A stretch of 19,983 nt of DNA from CALLVY01 sp937899855 (GTDB lineage: Bacteria; Bacteroidota; Bacteroidia; Chitinophagales; Saprospiraceae). The first letter of the stretch is position 1, and every line of letters starts with the position of its first letter. Positions 9,068 to 16,601 of the stretch are shown in pieces. The notes under the pieces were generated by a model. That model searched no databases and was not told the origin of the DNA. It saw nothing but the letters and a program-made list of their open reading frames with translations. The DNA is taken from the NCBI GenBank assembly GCA_039820405.1, contig JBCBQC010000110.1:1-19983 (forward strand), given 5' to 3'. The translations under genes were made by a program, and so were the position numbers.

Positions 9068-10095
9068 GAGGGGGGCGATTGGGGAAGCTCGAGGGATAGG
9101 GACACCCGGTAGGTCTCCTCGCCTTGCTCAATGTGGAGGGTATGCGCCTGGGGGTAGAGCAGGGCCAAGCGTTTTTTGACGTTGGCCAGGCCGATGCCCT
9201 GGCTCAGGTGTTCGGTATTCGACTGTACGCGGTAGGAGTTGGAGCAGTTAAAGTCCAAACGCCCCGCCGGCGAGACCGTCACCGCCACCTCGATTTCGAT
9301 GTCCGCTACCTGACTGGCCGCGCTGTGCTTAAAGGCATTTTCGATAAAGACGATCAGGATCAGGGGTGCAATCCGGTAGCCCTCCGTCGAGCCCCGCCGC
9401 GAAAAACGCACCCGCCCCCGGTCCTCGATTTGCAACTCGCTCAACTCGGCAAAATTTTCCAACTGTTCCAATTCCTTTTCCAAAGGTACGGAAGCCCCCC
9501 GGCATTCGTAGAGCATGTACCACAGCACCTTCGACAGTTTGAGGATCAGCTCGGGCGTCTTGGGGGAGTGTTCGACGGCGTAGGCGTAGAGGTTGTTGAG
9601 GTTGTTGAACAGGAAATGGGGGTTGATCTGCGACTTGAGAAATTGCAGTTCGCTCTCCTTGACCAGGGCCCGGAGGTTTTCCACCTCCCGTTGTTTTTGG
9701 GTGGCGTCCCAGGCAAACTTAAAGCCGGACAAAATGACGATGACGGGACAAATCTGCGCCAGGGTAAAAAAGAAACCGGGAAAGTTGTTGGCGATCGGGC
9801 CGGTAAAAAAGAAGGGCTCCAGCACCCTTTCCTCCGTCCACATCACTAGCCCAATAATCAAAGCAATGCCAACAAAAAAGTCCGCGTAGCGTTTGGTGTA
9901 GAAGTAACGGGGCAGGAGGTAGTAATTCACCAGGGCGGCCGCTGAGGCGTACTGGGCAAAAAAGGCCACCTGGTGCCAATGAATCTGTGGATCGCGTTTG
10001 TCAAAGGAATAGAATAAGAAGACCACCAGGTGCAACAGCAGTTGAAAGCCCAACTCGGCGTAGGAAAAGGAAGATACCGTCGCTTGTTTTGCCAT
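9064..10095 (-). CDS. LytS-like sensor histidine kinase (His_kinase family), four TM helices
   Basis: The 343 residues begin with four predicted membrane helices (about 13-30, 42-62, 71-88 and 106-126) with short loops, so there is no large extracytoplasmic sensor domain. A short helical segment follows, then the His_kinase motif FLKSQINPHFLFNNLNNLYA with phospho-accepting H160. The ATPase domain has the N box IENAFKHS (E252/N253) and the G box QGIGLANVKKRL (about 299-310). This is the family that pairs with LytTR regulators, and the next gene is one, overlapping by 4 nt. The signal is unknown; with only membrane helices as input domain it may sense a membrane or envelope state. The start is the first Met of the frame, close behind a TAAATTTG element. 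Confidence 0.94.
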   Translation of the reverse strand: MAKQATVSSFSYAELGFQLLLHLVVFLFYSFDKRDPQIHWHQVAFFAQYASAAALVNYYLLPRYFYTKRYADFFVGIALIIGLVMWTEERVLEPFFFTGPIANNFPGFFFTLAQICPVIVILSGFKFAWDATQKQREVENLRALVKESELQFLKSQINPHFLFNNLNNLYAYAVEHSPKTPELILKLSKVLWYMLYECRGASVPLEKELEQLENFAELSELQIEDRGRVRFSRRGSTEGYRIAPLILIVFIENAFKHSAASQVADIEIEVAVTVSPAGRLDFNCSNSYRVQSNTEHLSQGIGLANVKKRLALLYPQAHTLHIEQGEETYRVSLSLELPQSPPS

Positions 10096-10099
10096 CGCC

Positions 10100-10107
10100 C
10101 AAATTTA
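10100..10107 (-). promoter_or_regulatory. Possible -7 element directly before the kinase start
   Basis: TAAATTTG matches TAnnTTTG perfectly on the minus strand and ends 4 nt before the kinase ATG, so transcription would begin at or near the start codon (leaderless mRNA). No TTTG/TTG box was found at the expected distance upstream, so this may be chance. Confidence 0.22.
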
Positions 10108-10235
10108 AACTTTTGGCAGCAATTCCGTCGGGACGATCCCGCTATCAGCACATTCTTACCGCCCAACAACCATCCCGCCCCCCTCAAGCCCCCGTTGTCG
10201 TTGAGCGGGCAAGTCCGGTCGTTCACCGATTCTTT

Positions 10236-10268
10236 TTTGACAATGGGTCCTACTTGGCCTTACCTTGC
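10236..10268 (+). promoter_or_regulatory. Candidate promoter for the outer-membrane barrel gene
   Basis: TTTG at 10236-10239, 21 nt, then TACCTTGC at 10261-10268 (TAnnTTTG with two mismatches), 29 nt before the ATG at 10298. It lies in the 202-nt divergent region shared with the kinase gene. Confidence 0.3.
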
Positions 10269-10297
10269 GCCATCACCGACCAAAAAAACAGTGCTTC

Positions 10298-12685
10298 ATG
10301 CGTATCGTCCTCTCCCTGCTGCTCCTCCTCCAACTGAGTGCCCTCCTCGCCCAGCCCCCCCGCCGATCCGGCGCCCCCCCAGCGATCACCATCAGCGGCA
10401 AAGTCGTCACCGGCCCCGACCAACAGCCCATCGAATTCGCCACCGTTATGATCGCCGACCCCAATACCGAGGAGGCCATCACCGGTACCACCACCGACCA
10501 GTACGGCAATTTTAGCGTCCGGAGCCGCCGCCGCGCCTTCTACGTCGAGGTCAGCTTTTTGGGGTTCGAAACCCGCCGGATCACCGAATTCGAACGCAGC
10601 CGTGGGGAAGTCCAACTCGGCACCATCGAACTGCGGGAAAACAGCCAAACCCTGGACGAGGTCACCGTCCGGGCGGAAAAGTCCAGTACCGAATTCCAAC
10701 TCGACAAACGCGTCTTCAACGTGGGCAAAGACCTCAGCAGCACCGGCGCCAGTGCCCTCGAAGTGCTGAACAACGTCCCTTCGGTCAACGTCAATATCGA
10801 AGGCGAAATCAGCCTGCGGGGCAGCAGCGGGGTGCAGGTCCTGATCAATGGCAAACCCTCCATCCTGGCCGACGAGGCGGGCAGTGCCCTGGGGACGATT
10901 ACGGCCGAGATGATCGATCGGATCGAGGTGATTACCAACCCTTCGGCCAAGTACGATGCGGAAGGAACGACGGGCATCATCAACATCGTCATCAAAAAGG
11001 ACGAGCGGGAAGGGCTCAACGGCTCGGTGTCGCTCAATACGGGCTGGCCCCACAACCACAGCGTGGGCTTGAGCCTTAACCGACGAACCGAAAAGTTTAA
11101 CCTGTTTAGCCAGCTGGGGATGGGCTACCGCGAATTGCCCCGCGAGACGCGCAACATCAACCGCGACCTGCGGACCAATACCACCATCGAAGGCGAGGGG
11201 ACGCAGTTTCGCAACGAGCTGTTCTACAACCTCAACCTCGGCACCGACTACTACATCAACAAGTACAACGTCATCACCCTTTCCGGCAATTTTGCCTACG
11301 AGATCGAGGACCAGCCCTCGCGGACCGATTTTGCCCAAATCGACGCGGCCGGACTCACCGCGGCCCGCTGGTTCCGGGAGGAAGTGACGGAGGCCACCAA
11401 TCCCAAGTACCAGTACGAGCTACAGTACAAACGCGATTTTCCCGATCGCAAAGACCACGCCCTCCTCTTTAGCGCCCTGGGGAATTTCTTTGGCAAGGAC
11501 CAGAGCTCGACCTTCCAAAACGTCAACCTCTCCGGCGATGCCGCCACCGCCGACCAGCAGACCCGCACCAATTTTCAAGAAGCCCGATACACCTTCAAAC
11601 TGGACTACACCAAGCCCTTCAACGACTACTGGACGCTGGAGACGGGGGCCCAATTCGTCAGCAATGTGGTGAGCAACGATTTTGCCGTAACCGATTGGAT
11701 CAACGGCGAGTGGGTGAGCAACGAAGGGCTGACCAACGTGTTTGAATACGAGCAAAAAGTACTGGGCGTATACGCCACCGGGGCTTACGAAAAAGGCGCC
11801 TGGGGCCTCAAGGTCGGCTTGCGGGTAGAACACACCGACCTGCAAACCTTGCTGGTCAATACCCAGGCCACCAACAATCAAAATTTTGCCAACCTCTTTC
11901 CCTCCTTCCACAGCTCCTACAAGATCAGCGAAAGCTTCTCGCTCCAAGCGGGCTACTCCCGCCGGATTCGCCGCCCCCGCCTGTGGGACCTCAACCCCTT
12001 TTTCAACATCCGCAACAACTTTAGCATCCGCGCCGGCAATCCCGAGCTCCTCCCCGAGTTTACGGATTCCTACGAGCTGAGCAGCATCTTTATTTTTGAC
12101 AAGAGCTCCTTCAACTTTAGCCTCTTCCACCGCTACACCACCGACGTGATCGAACGCATCGTCCGCTTCGAAGCGGGCGTCAGCATTTCCAACCCCGAAA
12201 ACATCGGTACCAATCGCACTACCGGGATCGAACTCAACGGCAAGTACAGCCCCGCCAAGTGGGTCTCGTTCAACGGCGATTTTAACCTCAACTTTTTCCA
12301 ACGCAACGGGGAGTTCGAAAATACCTCTTTCGACTTTGCGGCCGACCGCTGGTCGACCCGCTTGACCTCCAAATTTAAACTGCCCGCCAAGATCGATTTT
12401 GAGGTGACCGGCCGCTACCGCTCGCGCGTCGAGACCGTACAAGGCATCAACTCGGACGTGTTGTTTGCTGACCTGGGCTTGCGCAAAAAAATCTGGAAGG
12501 GGCGCGGCGTACTCAACCTCAGCATCCGCGACATCTTTGCTTCGCGCATCGAGGAGAGCAATACCACCCAGCCCGACTTTACCACTTACAGCCGCCGGCT
12601 CCGCGGTCGCTTCGTAACCCTGGGCTTTAGCTACGGCTTTGGCAAGGGCGAAGCGATGGAGTACTCGGGGCGGCGGCGGCGCTAG
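10298..12685 (+). CDS. Outer-membrane beta-barrel protein, TonB-receptor-like (CarboxypepD_reg, plug, OMP_b-brl_3-type barrel)
   Basis: I use the ATG at 10298 rather than the upstream in-frame TTG at 10265, because it gives a signal peptide (RIVLSLLLLLQLSALLAQ, cleavage near residue 19) and 795 residues. Residues about 28-115 form a carboxypeptidase-regulatory-like domain (ISGKVV...FATVMIAD...GTTTDQYGNFSV...VSFLGFETRRI). Residues about 118-125 (TLDEVTVR) are TonB-box-like. Residues about 135-235 form a plug (LEVLNNVPSVNVN, LRGSSGVQVLINGKPS, IDRIEVITNPSAKYDAEG, GIINIVIKK). The rest is barrel strands. It matches the Bacteroidota outer-membrane beta-barrel family related to TonB receptors. No SusD-like partner is adjacent, so glycan import is not indicated; the substrate is unknown. 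The tail ends in GRRRR rather than an aromatic residue. It is divergent from the LytS/LytT pair. Confidence 0.93.
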   Translation: MRIVLSLLLLLQLSALLAQPPRRSGAPPAITISGKVVTGPDQQPIEFATVMIADPNTEEAITGTTTDQYGNFSVRSRRRAFYVEVSFLGFETRRITEFERSRGEVQLGTIELRENSQTLDEVTVRAEKSSTEFQLDKRVFNVGKDLSSTGASALEVLNNVPSVNVNIEGEISLRGSSGVQVLINGKPSILADEAGSALGTITAEMIDRIEVITNPSAKYDAEGTTGIINIVIKKDEREGLNGSVSLNTGWPHNHSVGLSLNRRTEKFNLFSQLGMGYRELPRETRNINRDLRTNTTIEGEGTQFRNELFYNLNLGTDYYINKYNVITLSGNFAYEIEDQPSRTDFAQIDAAGLTAARWFREEVTEATNPKYQYELQYKRDFPDRKDHALLFSALGNFFGKDQSSTFQNVNLSGDAATADQQTRTNFQEARYTFKLDYTKPFNDYWTLETGAQFVSNVVSNDFAVTDWINGEWVSNEGLTNVFEYEQKVLGVYATGAYEKGAWGLKVGLRVEHTDLQTLLVNTQATNNQNFANLFPSFHSSYKISESFSLQAGYSRRIRRPRLWDLNPFFNIRNNFSIRAGNPELLPEFTDSYELSSIFIFDKSSFNFSLFHRYTTDVIERIVRFEAGVSISNPENIGTNRTTGIELNGKYSPAKWVSFNGDFNLNFFQRNGEFENTSFDFAADRWSTRLTSKFKLPAKIDFEVTGRYRSRVETVQGINSDVLFADLGLRKKIWKGRGVLNLSIRDIFASRIEESNTTQPDFTTYSRRLRGRFVTLGFSYGFGKGEAMEYSGRRRR

Positions 12686-12694
12686 GGTAGCCCG

Positions 12695-13441
12695 CTACAG
12701 GTGGGTGAGTTGGTTGAGGAAGTCGGAGCGTTTGCGGCGGGCGACGGGAATGGGAGCGCCGTCCTTCATGATGATGGTGCCTTCTTTTTTGTAGCGCCGG
12801 ACGAAAGACAGGTTGATGACGTGGGATTTGTGGGCGGAGAAAAAAGCGAAGTTCTCCAGCAGCTCCCGAAATTTTCCAATGTTATAAGAACTGATGATGT
12901 CGGTCTTGTGGATGGTCACCACCCGAGTACAGCGTTGGTAGCCTTCACAACGGACGATCTCCGCGACCGGAAGCAGCTCAAAGCCCTCGATGGTGGGTAC
13001 GCCAATGATGGCGGATTGCTCTTTGTGTTGGGTCATCAGCTCGTTGGCCCAGTCGGGGACGCGTTCGCGTTTTTGCTTCGCCTCGATTTGCTTTTGGGCG
13101 CGGGCGATGGCTTGGACGAGGGCGGGAGTTTGGAGGGGTTTGGTGATGTAACCGGTGGGGTAATACTGAATGGCTTCGACGGCTTGTTCGCACTGGTTGG
13201 CGATAAAGATGGTCTCGAAATCGCGGTTGGGAAAATTGCGTAGGATTTCAAAGCCCAATTTGTCGGTGGCGTCGATCTCGGCAAAAACCAACTGGGGTCT
13301 TTGTCGCCGGATGAGTTCGATGGAGGATTGTTTTTGATTGGCGATGCCCTTGATCACCAGTTCGGGGCAATGCTGTGCAATGGTTTTTTCCAAAGCCTGG
13401 AGTGAATTACTGTGGCGCTCAATGATTACGGTTGGAATCAT
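12695..13441 (-). CDS. Orphan LytTR response regulator with degenerate receiver domain
   Basis: I chose the ATG at 13441 (248 residues, preceded by AAAGAG) over a GTG at 13564, because the receiver fold begins at MIPTVIIERH and the extra 41 residues look unrelated. Residues 1-115 follow the receiver pattern, but key sites differ. The acidic pair is E8/R9, the phosphoacceptor position in LVFAEIDATDKLGFEIL is E55, and the conserved Thr/Ser is A81; K101 in ITKP is kept. A basic linker (about 116-130) joins a LytTR DNA-binding domain (about 145-248: ITRCEGYQR-like strand, FFSAHKSHVINLSFVRRY core). No histidine kinase is adjacent. It probably binds DNA independently of ordinary phosphorylation, possibly as a constitutively active form. 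It converges on the outer-membrane gene with only 9 nt between stops. Confidence 0.9.
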   Translation of the reverse strand: MIPTVIIERHSNSLQALEKTIAQHCPELVIKGIANQKQSSIELIRRQRPQLVFAEIDATDKLGFEILRNFPNRDFETIFIANQCEQAVEAIQYYPTGYITKPLQTPALVQAIARAQKQIEAKQKRERVPDWANELMTQHKEQSAIIGVPTIEGFELLPVAEIVRCEGYQRCTRVVTIHKTDIISSYNIGKFRELLENFAFFSAHKSHVINLSFVRRYKKEGTIIMKDGAPIPVARRKRSDFLNQLTHL

Positions 13442-13788
13442 CTCTTTAGTGGTTTTTTGGCAACTGGCAATCTCCCCCAGTACACCCGTAGCGCAGCTGG
13501 GGCCGTTCAATAAAACAATAGTTTTGTCATAGTCTGCTGAATCGCCGGAAATCGGGACACCCACGGGGGTACTGGCGAAAGGGCTGGTGGAACGCCAGGG
13601 CTACCTCCGTGCGGAGACACCGATCCTACTCCGGTTTATCGCACTTCAAACCAAAACCTCAAACAGAAACAGAATTTTTTTGAAAATTCGATGATGCTTT
13701 TTCAAATCCAATCATCATCACGCGTTCCATCAAGTCGCAGATCGCGCTCAGCAGAACAGAAAGGGTCAGCAAGTTAAAAGGATAGTGA

Positions 13789-13814
13789 ACGCGAGATCTT
13801 CGCGTCGCTTTTCT
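13789..13814 (+). terminator. Hairpin followed by T-rich tract, terminator-like
   Basis: ACGCGA (13789-13794), loop GATCT, TCGCGT (13800-13805), then CGCTTTTCTT. The stem is perfect but short. No annotated plus-strand gene ends before it, so it could terminate a small RNA or be a protein-binding palindrome instead. Confidence 0.3.
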
Positions 13815-13924
13815 TGAAAATGTTTATTTGAATGGTCCGGCTGGGTTCTTCAAAAGCACAATATTTTCAACGCAGTAAATATAATATTTATTCGCCATAC
13901 AACAAATGGAGCCCAATATTTTTT

Positions 13925-13932
13925 TACTTTAG
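13925..13932 (+). promoter_or_regulatory. Possible -7 element of the S8 peptidase gene
   Basis: TACTTTAG (one mismatch to TAnnTTTG) ends 32 nt before the ATG, in an AT-rich stretch. No clear TTTG box lies at the proper distance upstream. Confidence 0.22.
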
Positions 13933-13964
13933 CAAGATCATTACGCGCTCCAAAAAACCAAATC

Positions 13965-15983
13965 ATGTCCAAAACTTATTCCCTATTCCGCGGTGGCCAG
14001 ACCATCGACATCGAAAAGGAACCCGAATTCATCACCGCCATACTCCCCCAAGACGAACTCCTGCCCCAGGTACAAAAGTACGAACAAGTCGAACAAGTCA
14101 AGCCCGTATTCCGCAACATCTACAAGATCAAAACCAGCCCCGGTGCCACCGACGAAGTGTCCGATCGGCTGCGCCAACAATTCGCCAGCCAGGGCGTCTT
14201 TCACCACGCCTACCAACCCGTCGGTGACGGCATCACCCGCTACTACCTCACCGACCAGATCGTGGTGGCCTTCCAACCGAACACCAGCCACGCCACCATC
14301 GAAAGCCTACTCACCAAAGCCGGCTTGATTTACCTCCGCCAATTTCCCGGCAGCCCCACTACCCTCCTGCTCCGCGTCAGCAGCTCGGCGGGCAAAAACC
14401 CCGTCAAACTCAGCGCCGACCTCCACCAAGACCCCATCGTCGCCTGGGCCGAACCCAACCTGGTCAACCGCTTTCTCCCCCAGGCCACCCTCCGCCCCGA
14501 CGATCCCCTCTTCGCCCAACAGTGGCACCTCGAAAGCCGCGACGATTTTGAAATGATCCGCCAGGCCGACGTCGACGCCCCCACCGCCTGGGCCACTACC
14601 CGCGGCGCGCGCGAGGTCGTAGTCGCCCTCATCGACGATGGCTTTGACCTGCGCCACCCCGACCTCAGCGGCACCGACAAAATCGTCTACCCCCGCGACT
14701 TCGTCGATGGCGACCTCCGCCCCTTTCCCGAAACCGACCAGGGAGATTACCACGGCACCCCCTGCGCCGGCGTGGCCATCGGCAACTGGAACGGCCAGGG
14801 CATCGTCGGCATCGCCCCCGACTGTGGCTTCCTCCCCATCCGTTTTCCCCTCTCCGCCGACGACAACCTGCTCTGGGACATCTTCGACCACGCGGGCCGA
14901 CACGCCGACGTCATTTCCTGTAGTTGGGGGCCCCCACCCGTTTTCGACCCCATGAGCAGCCTGCTCCGCCGCAAGTTCAGCAGCATCACCGAAAGCGGTG
15001 GCCCCACCGGTAAAGGCGCCCTCATCTGCTTTGCCGCCGGCAATTTCAACGCCCCCCTCCGCGATGACGACAACCGCAGCTTCACCTGGCGACACCCTCA
15101 CTACGGATTACTCGAAAACAAACGCCGCATCCTCAACGGCTACTGCGTCCACGAGGATGTCGTAGCGGTGGCCGCCTCCACCAGCCAAAACCGCAAATCG
15201 CTCTACAGCAATTGGGGCAAGGAGGTCAACGTCTGCGCCCCCAGCGACAACTGGAATCCCCTCGACCAACTGCTCAAGGTCCCGGGCCGGGGCATCTGGA
15301 CCACCGACAACGAGCGCTTCGGACGGGGCTTTAGCGCCAATAGCATCTACACCGGCCAATTTGGGGGTACCTCCAGCGCCACCCCCCTCGTCGCGGGCAT
15401 CGCCGCCCTCCTCCGCTCGGCCAATCCCGAACTCAGCGCCCGCGAGATCAAGGCCATTCTCGAACAATCGACCGATAAAATCACCGACGACCAGCCCGAC
15501 GACATCCTGGGCCACCAGAAGGGTCAGTACGATGCGACGGGGCATTCCGAATGGTTTGGCTACGGCAAGGTCAATGCCGCCAAGGCCCTCGCGCTGGCCC
15601 TGCCCCCGGAGCCGGAGGTAGAAAATCCCCCCGCGAGCGAGCCCGAGCCCGTCGTGGAAGGCCTGCGCATTGCGGCGGCCCTGGTCAACCCGAGTGGGCC
15701 CGAAAGTGGCCACGAAACGGTGACGCTCTTCAACCAGAGCCCCCGTGCCTACCCCCTCGACGGCTGGTACCTGATGGACAAGAAGGGCCGCCAGCAAAAA
15801 CTCGACGGCCTGAGCATCGAAGCGGGCGCCTGGCTGTCCGTTCCGCTCCGCGCCCGGGGGGTCCAACTGGCCAATAGTGGGGGCAGTGTTCACTTGGTCA
15901 ATCCGCTAGGGCTTGAGGTCCACCAGGTCACGTACAGCCGGCAGGAGGCGCGGCGGGACGGTTGGAGTCTCTGGTTTCAGTAA
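13965..15983 (+). CDS. Subtilisin-like S8 serine peptidase with lamin-tail-like C terminus, no signal peptide
   Basis: The 672 residues have a full S8 catalytic set: D224 (VVVALIDDGFD, followed by HPDL), H263 (DYHGTPCAGVAIGN), oxyanion N360 (ICFAAGN) and S470 (GGTSSATPLVAGIAALL). Residues 1-175 resemble an N-terminal prodomain ending in WAEPNLVNRF, as in secreted subtilases. A Pro/Glu-rich linker (about 547-565) leads to about 107 residues (566-672) with the lamin-tail pattern (AALVNPSG, ETVTLFNQS, LDGWYLMDKKG, LANSGGSVHLVN, VTYS). The N terminus MSKTYSLFRGG has no hydrophobic segment, no earlier in-frame ATG was found, and the C terminus has no T9SS sorting motif. It may therefore act inside the cell or leave by an unrecognised route. 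Neighbours do not reveal the substrate. Confidence 0.93.
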   Translation: MSKTYSLFRGGQTIDIEKEPEFITAILPQDELLPQVQKYEQVEQVKPVFRNIYKIKTSPGATDEVSDRLRQQFASQGVFHHAYQPVGDGITRYYLTDQIVVAFQPNTSHATIESLLTKAGLIYLRQFPGSPTTLLLRVSSSAGKNPVKLSADLHQDPIVAWAEPNLVNRFLPQATLRPDDPLFAQQWHLESRDDFEMIRQADVDAPTAWATTRGAREVVVALIDDGFDLRHPDLSGTDKIVYPRDFVDGDLRPFPETDQGDYHGTPCAGVAIGNWNGQGIVGIAPDCGFLPIRFPLSADDNLLWDIFDHAGRHADVISCSWGPPPVFDPMSSLLRRKFSSITESGGPTGKGALICFAAGNFNAPLRDDDNRSFTWRHPHYGLLENKRRILNGYCVHEDVVAVAASTSQNRKSLYSNWGKEVNVCAPSDNWNPLDQLLKVPGRGIWTTDNERFGRGFSANSIYTGQFGGTSSATPLVAGIAALLRSANPELSAREIKAILEQSTDKITDDQPDDILGHQKGQYDATGHSEWFGYGKVNAAKALALALPPEPEVENPPASEPEPVVEGLRIAAALVNPSGPESGHETVTLFNQSPRAYPLDGWYLMDKKGRQQKLDGLSIEAGAWLSVPLRARGVQLANSGGSVHLVNPLGLEVHQVTYSRQEARRDGWSLWFQ

Positions 15984-16046
15984 CATAGCCCATTATTTTT
16001 TTTCGCCAGGCAACCCCTTGCGGATTTCGTACGTGTTAGTCAGTGT

Positions 16047-16601
16047 ATGAAGCATTTGGAATTTGCTCAAGTCCTGGAAGGTTGCCGACGGCACGATGCC
16101 CACTGTCAGAAAAGGCTTTACCGCCATTTCTACAACTACGGCATGACCGTCTGTTCGCGCTACGCCAGCCACCGGGAGGAGGCCAAGGAAATCCTCAACG
16201 ATGCTTTCTACAAGGTCTTTACCAAATTGGATCACTGCCGGGACGAGCCCTCCTTTAAGGGTTGGCTCAATCGCGTTCTGGTCAACACCGCCATCGATCA
16301 CTACCGCAAACAAAAGCACCGGACGCCCACCGTCGATCTGGTCCATGCGGCGCACCTGCGGGTCGACGAAAGTCCCCTCGAATCGCTCAGCGCTCAGGAA
16401 TTACTGGCCCTCGTCCAGCAGTTGCCCCCGAGTTACCGCCTGGTGTTCAACCTCCACGTAGTGGAGGGCTATTCCCACACCGAGATTGCGGAGCGCTTGG
16501 GCATCAGCAAAGGCACTTCCAAATCCAATCTGGCCAAGGCCCGGCTAAAATTGCAATCATTATTCCTCAAGCGGGAATCTAAAAACAATCGGTATGGCTG
16601 A
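16047..16601 (+). CDS. ECF-type RNA polymerase sigma factor (sigma-70 family)
   Basis: This 184-residue protein has the ECF length and order. Region 2 (about 20-90) has RLYRHFYNYGMTVCSRYA, EAKEILNDAFYKVF and FKGWLNRVLVNTAIDHYRK. A short linker follows, then region 4 (about 115-175) with LVQQLPPSYRLVFNLHVVEG and the helix-turn-helix YSHTEIAERLGISKGTSKSN. The ATG at 16047 puts the standard helix of region 2 near the N terminus. It begins 63 nt after the peptidase stop, with a T-run between. Its last 8 nt overlap the next gene, which encodes a membrane protein, the usual position of an anti-sigma factor. Control by that partner through protein contact is inferred from this layout. Confidence 0.95.
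   Translation: MKHLEFAQVLEGCRRHDAHCQKRLYRHFYNYGMTVCSRYASHREEAKEILNDAFYKVFTKLDHCRDEPSFKGWLNRVLVNTAIDHYRKQKHRTPTVDLVHAAHLRVDESPLESLSAQELLALVQQLPPSYRLVFNLHVVEGYSHTEIAERLGISKGTSKSNLAKARLKLQSLFLKRESKNNRYG

Larger units (their letters stand above)
13442..13964. other. 523-nt non-coding divergent region
   Basis: It separates the orphan LytTR regulator from the S8 peptidase and should hold both promoters. The half nearest the peptidase is clearly AT-rich (about 13840-13930), unlike the GC-rich genes. I see no convincing ORF. A perfect 6-bp hairpin with a T-rich tail sits at 13789-13814. A minus-strand GTG extension of the regulator (13442-13564) is possible but not favoured. Confidence 0.7.

Noticed and set aside
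10265..10297. TTG start for the outer-membrane protein, 11 codons upstream
   Set aside because: It would put charged residues (RHHRPKKQ) before the signal peptide and overlaps the candidate promoter; the ATG at 10298 gives a normal signal peptide.
10250..12442. Long minus-strand frames at 10250-11338 and 11420-12442
   Set aside because: They are antisense to the outer-membrane barrel gene, whose protein has clear domains. They are a by-product of its strong third-position GC bias.
12687..12698. GTAG-CCCG-CTAC inverted repeat between the convergent stops as a bidirectional terminator
   Set aside because: A four-base stem without a T-tract on either side is too weak.
13442..13564. N-terminal extension of the orphan LytTR regulator from a GTG at 13564
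   Set aside because: The added residues do not resemble a receiver or a signal peptide, while the ATG at 13441 begins the receiver fold and has a purine-rich stretch before it.
14307..15893. Minus-strand frames at 14307-15101 and 15108-15893
   Set aside because: They are antisense to the S8 peptidase with its intact catalytic motifs; the translations are low-complexity Gly/Val/Ala/Asp.
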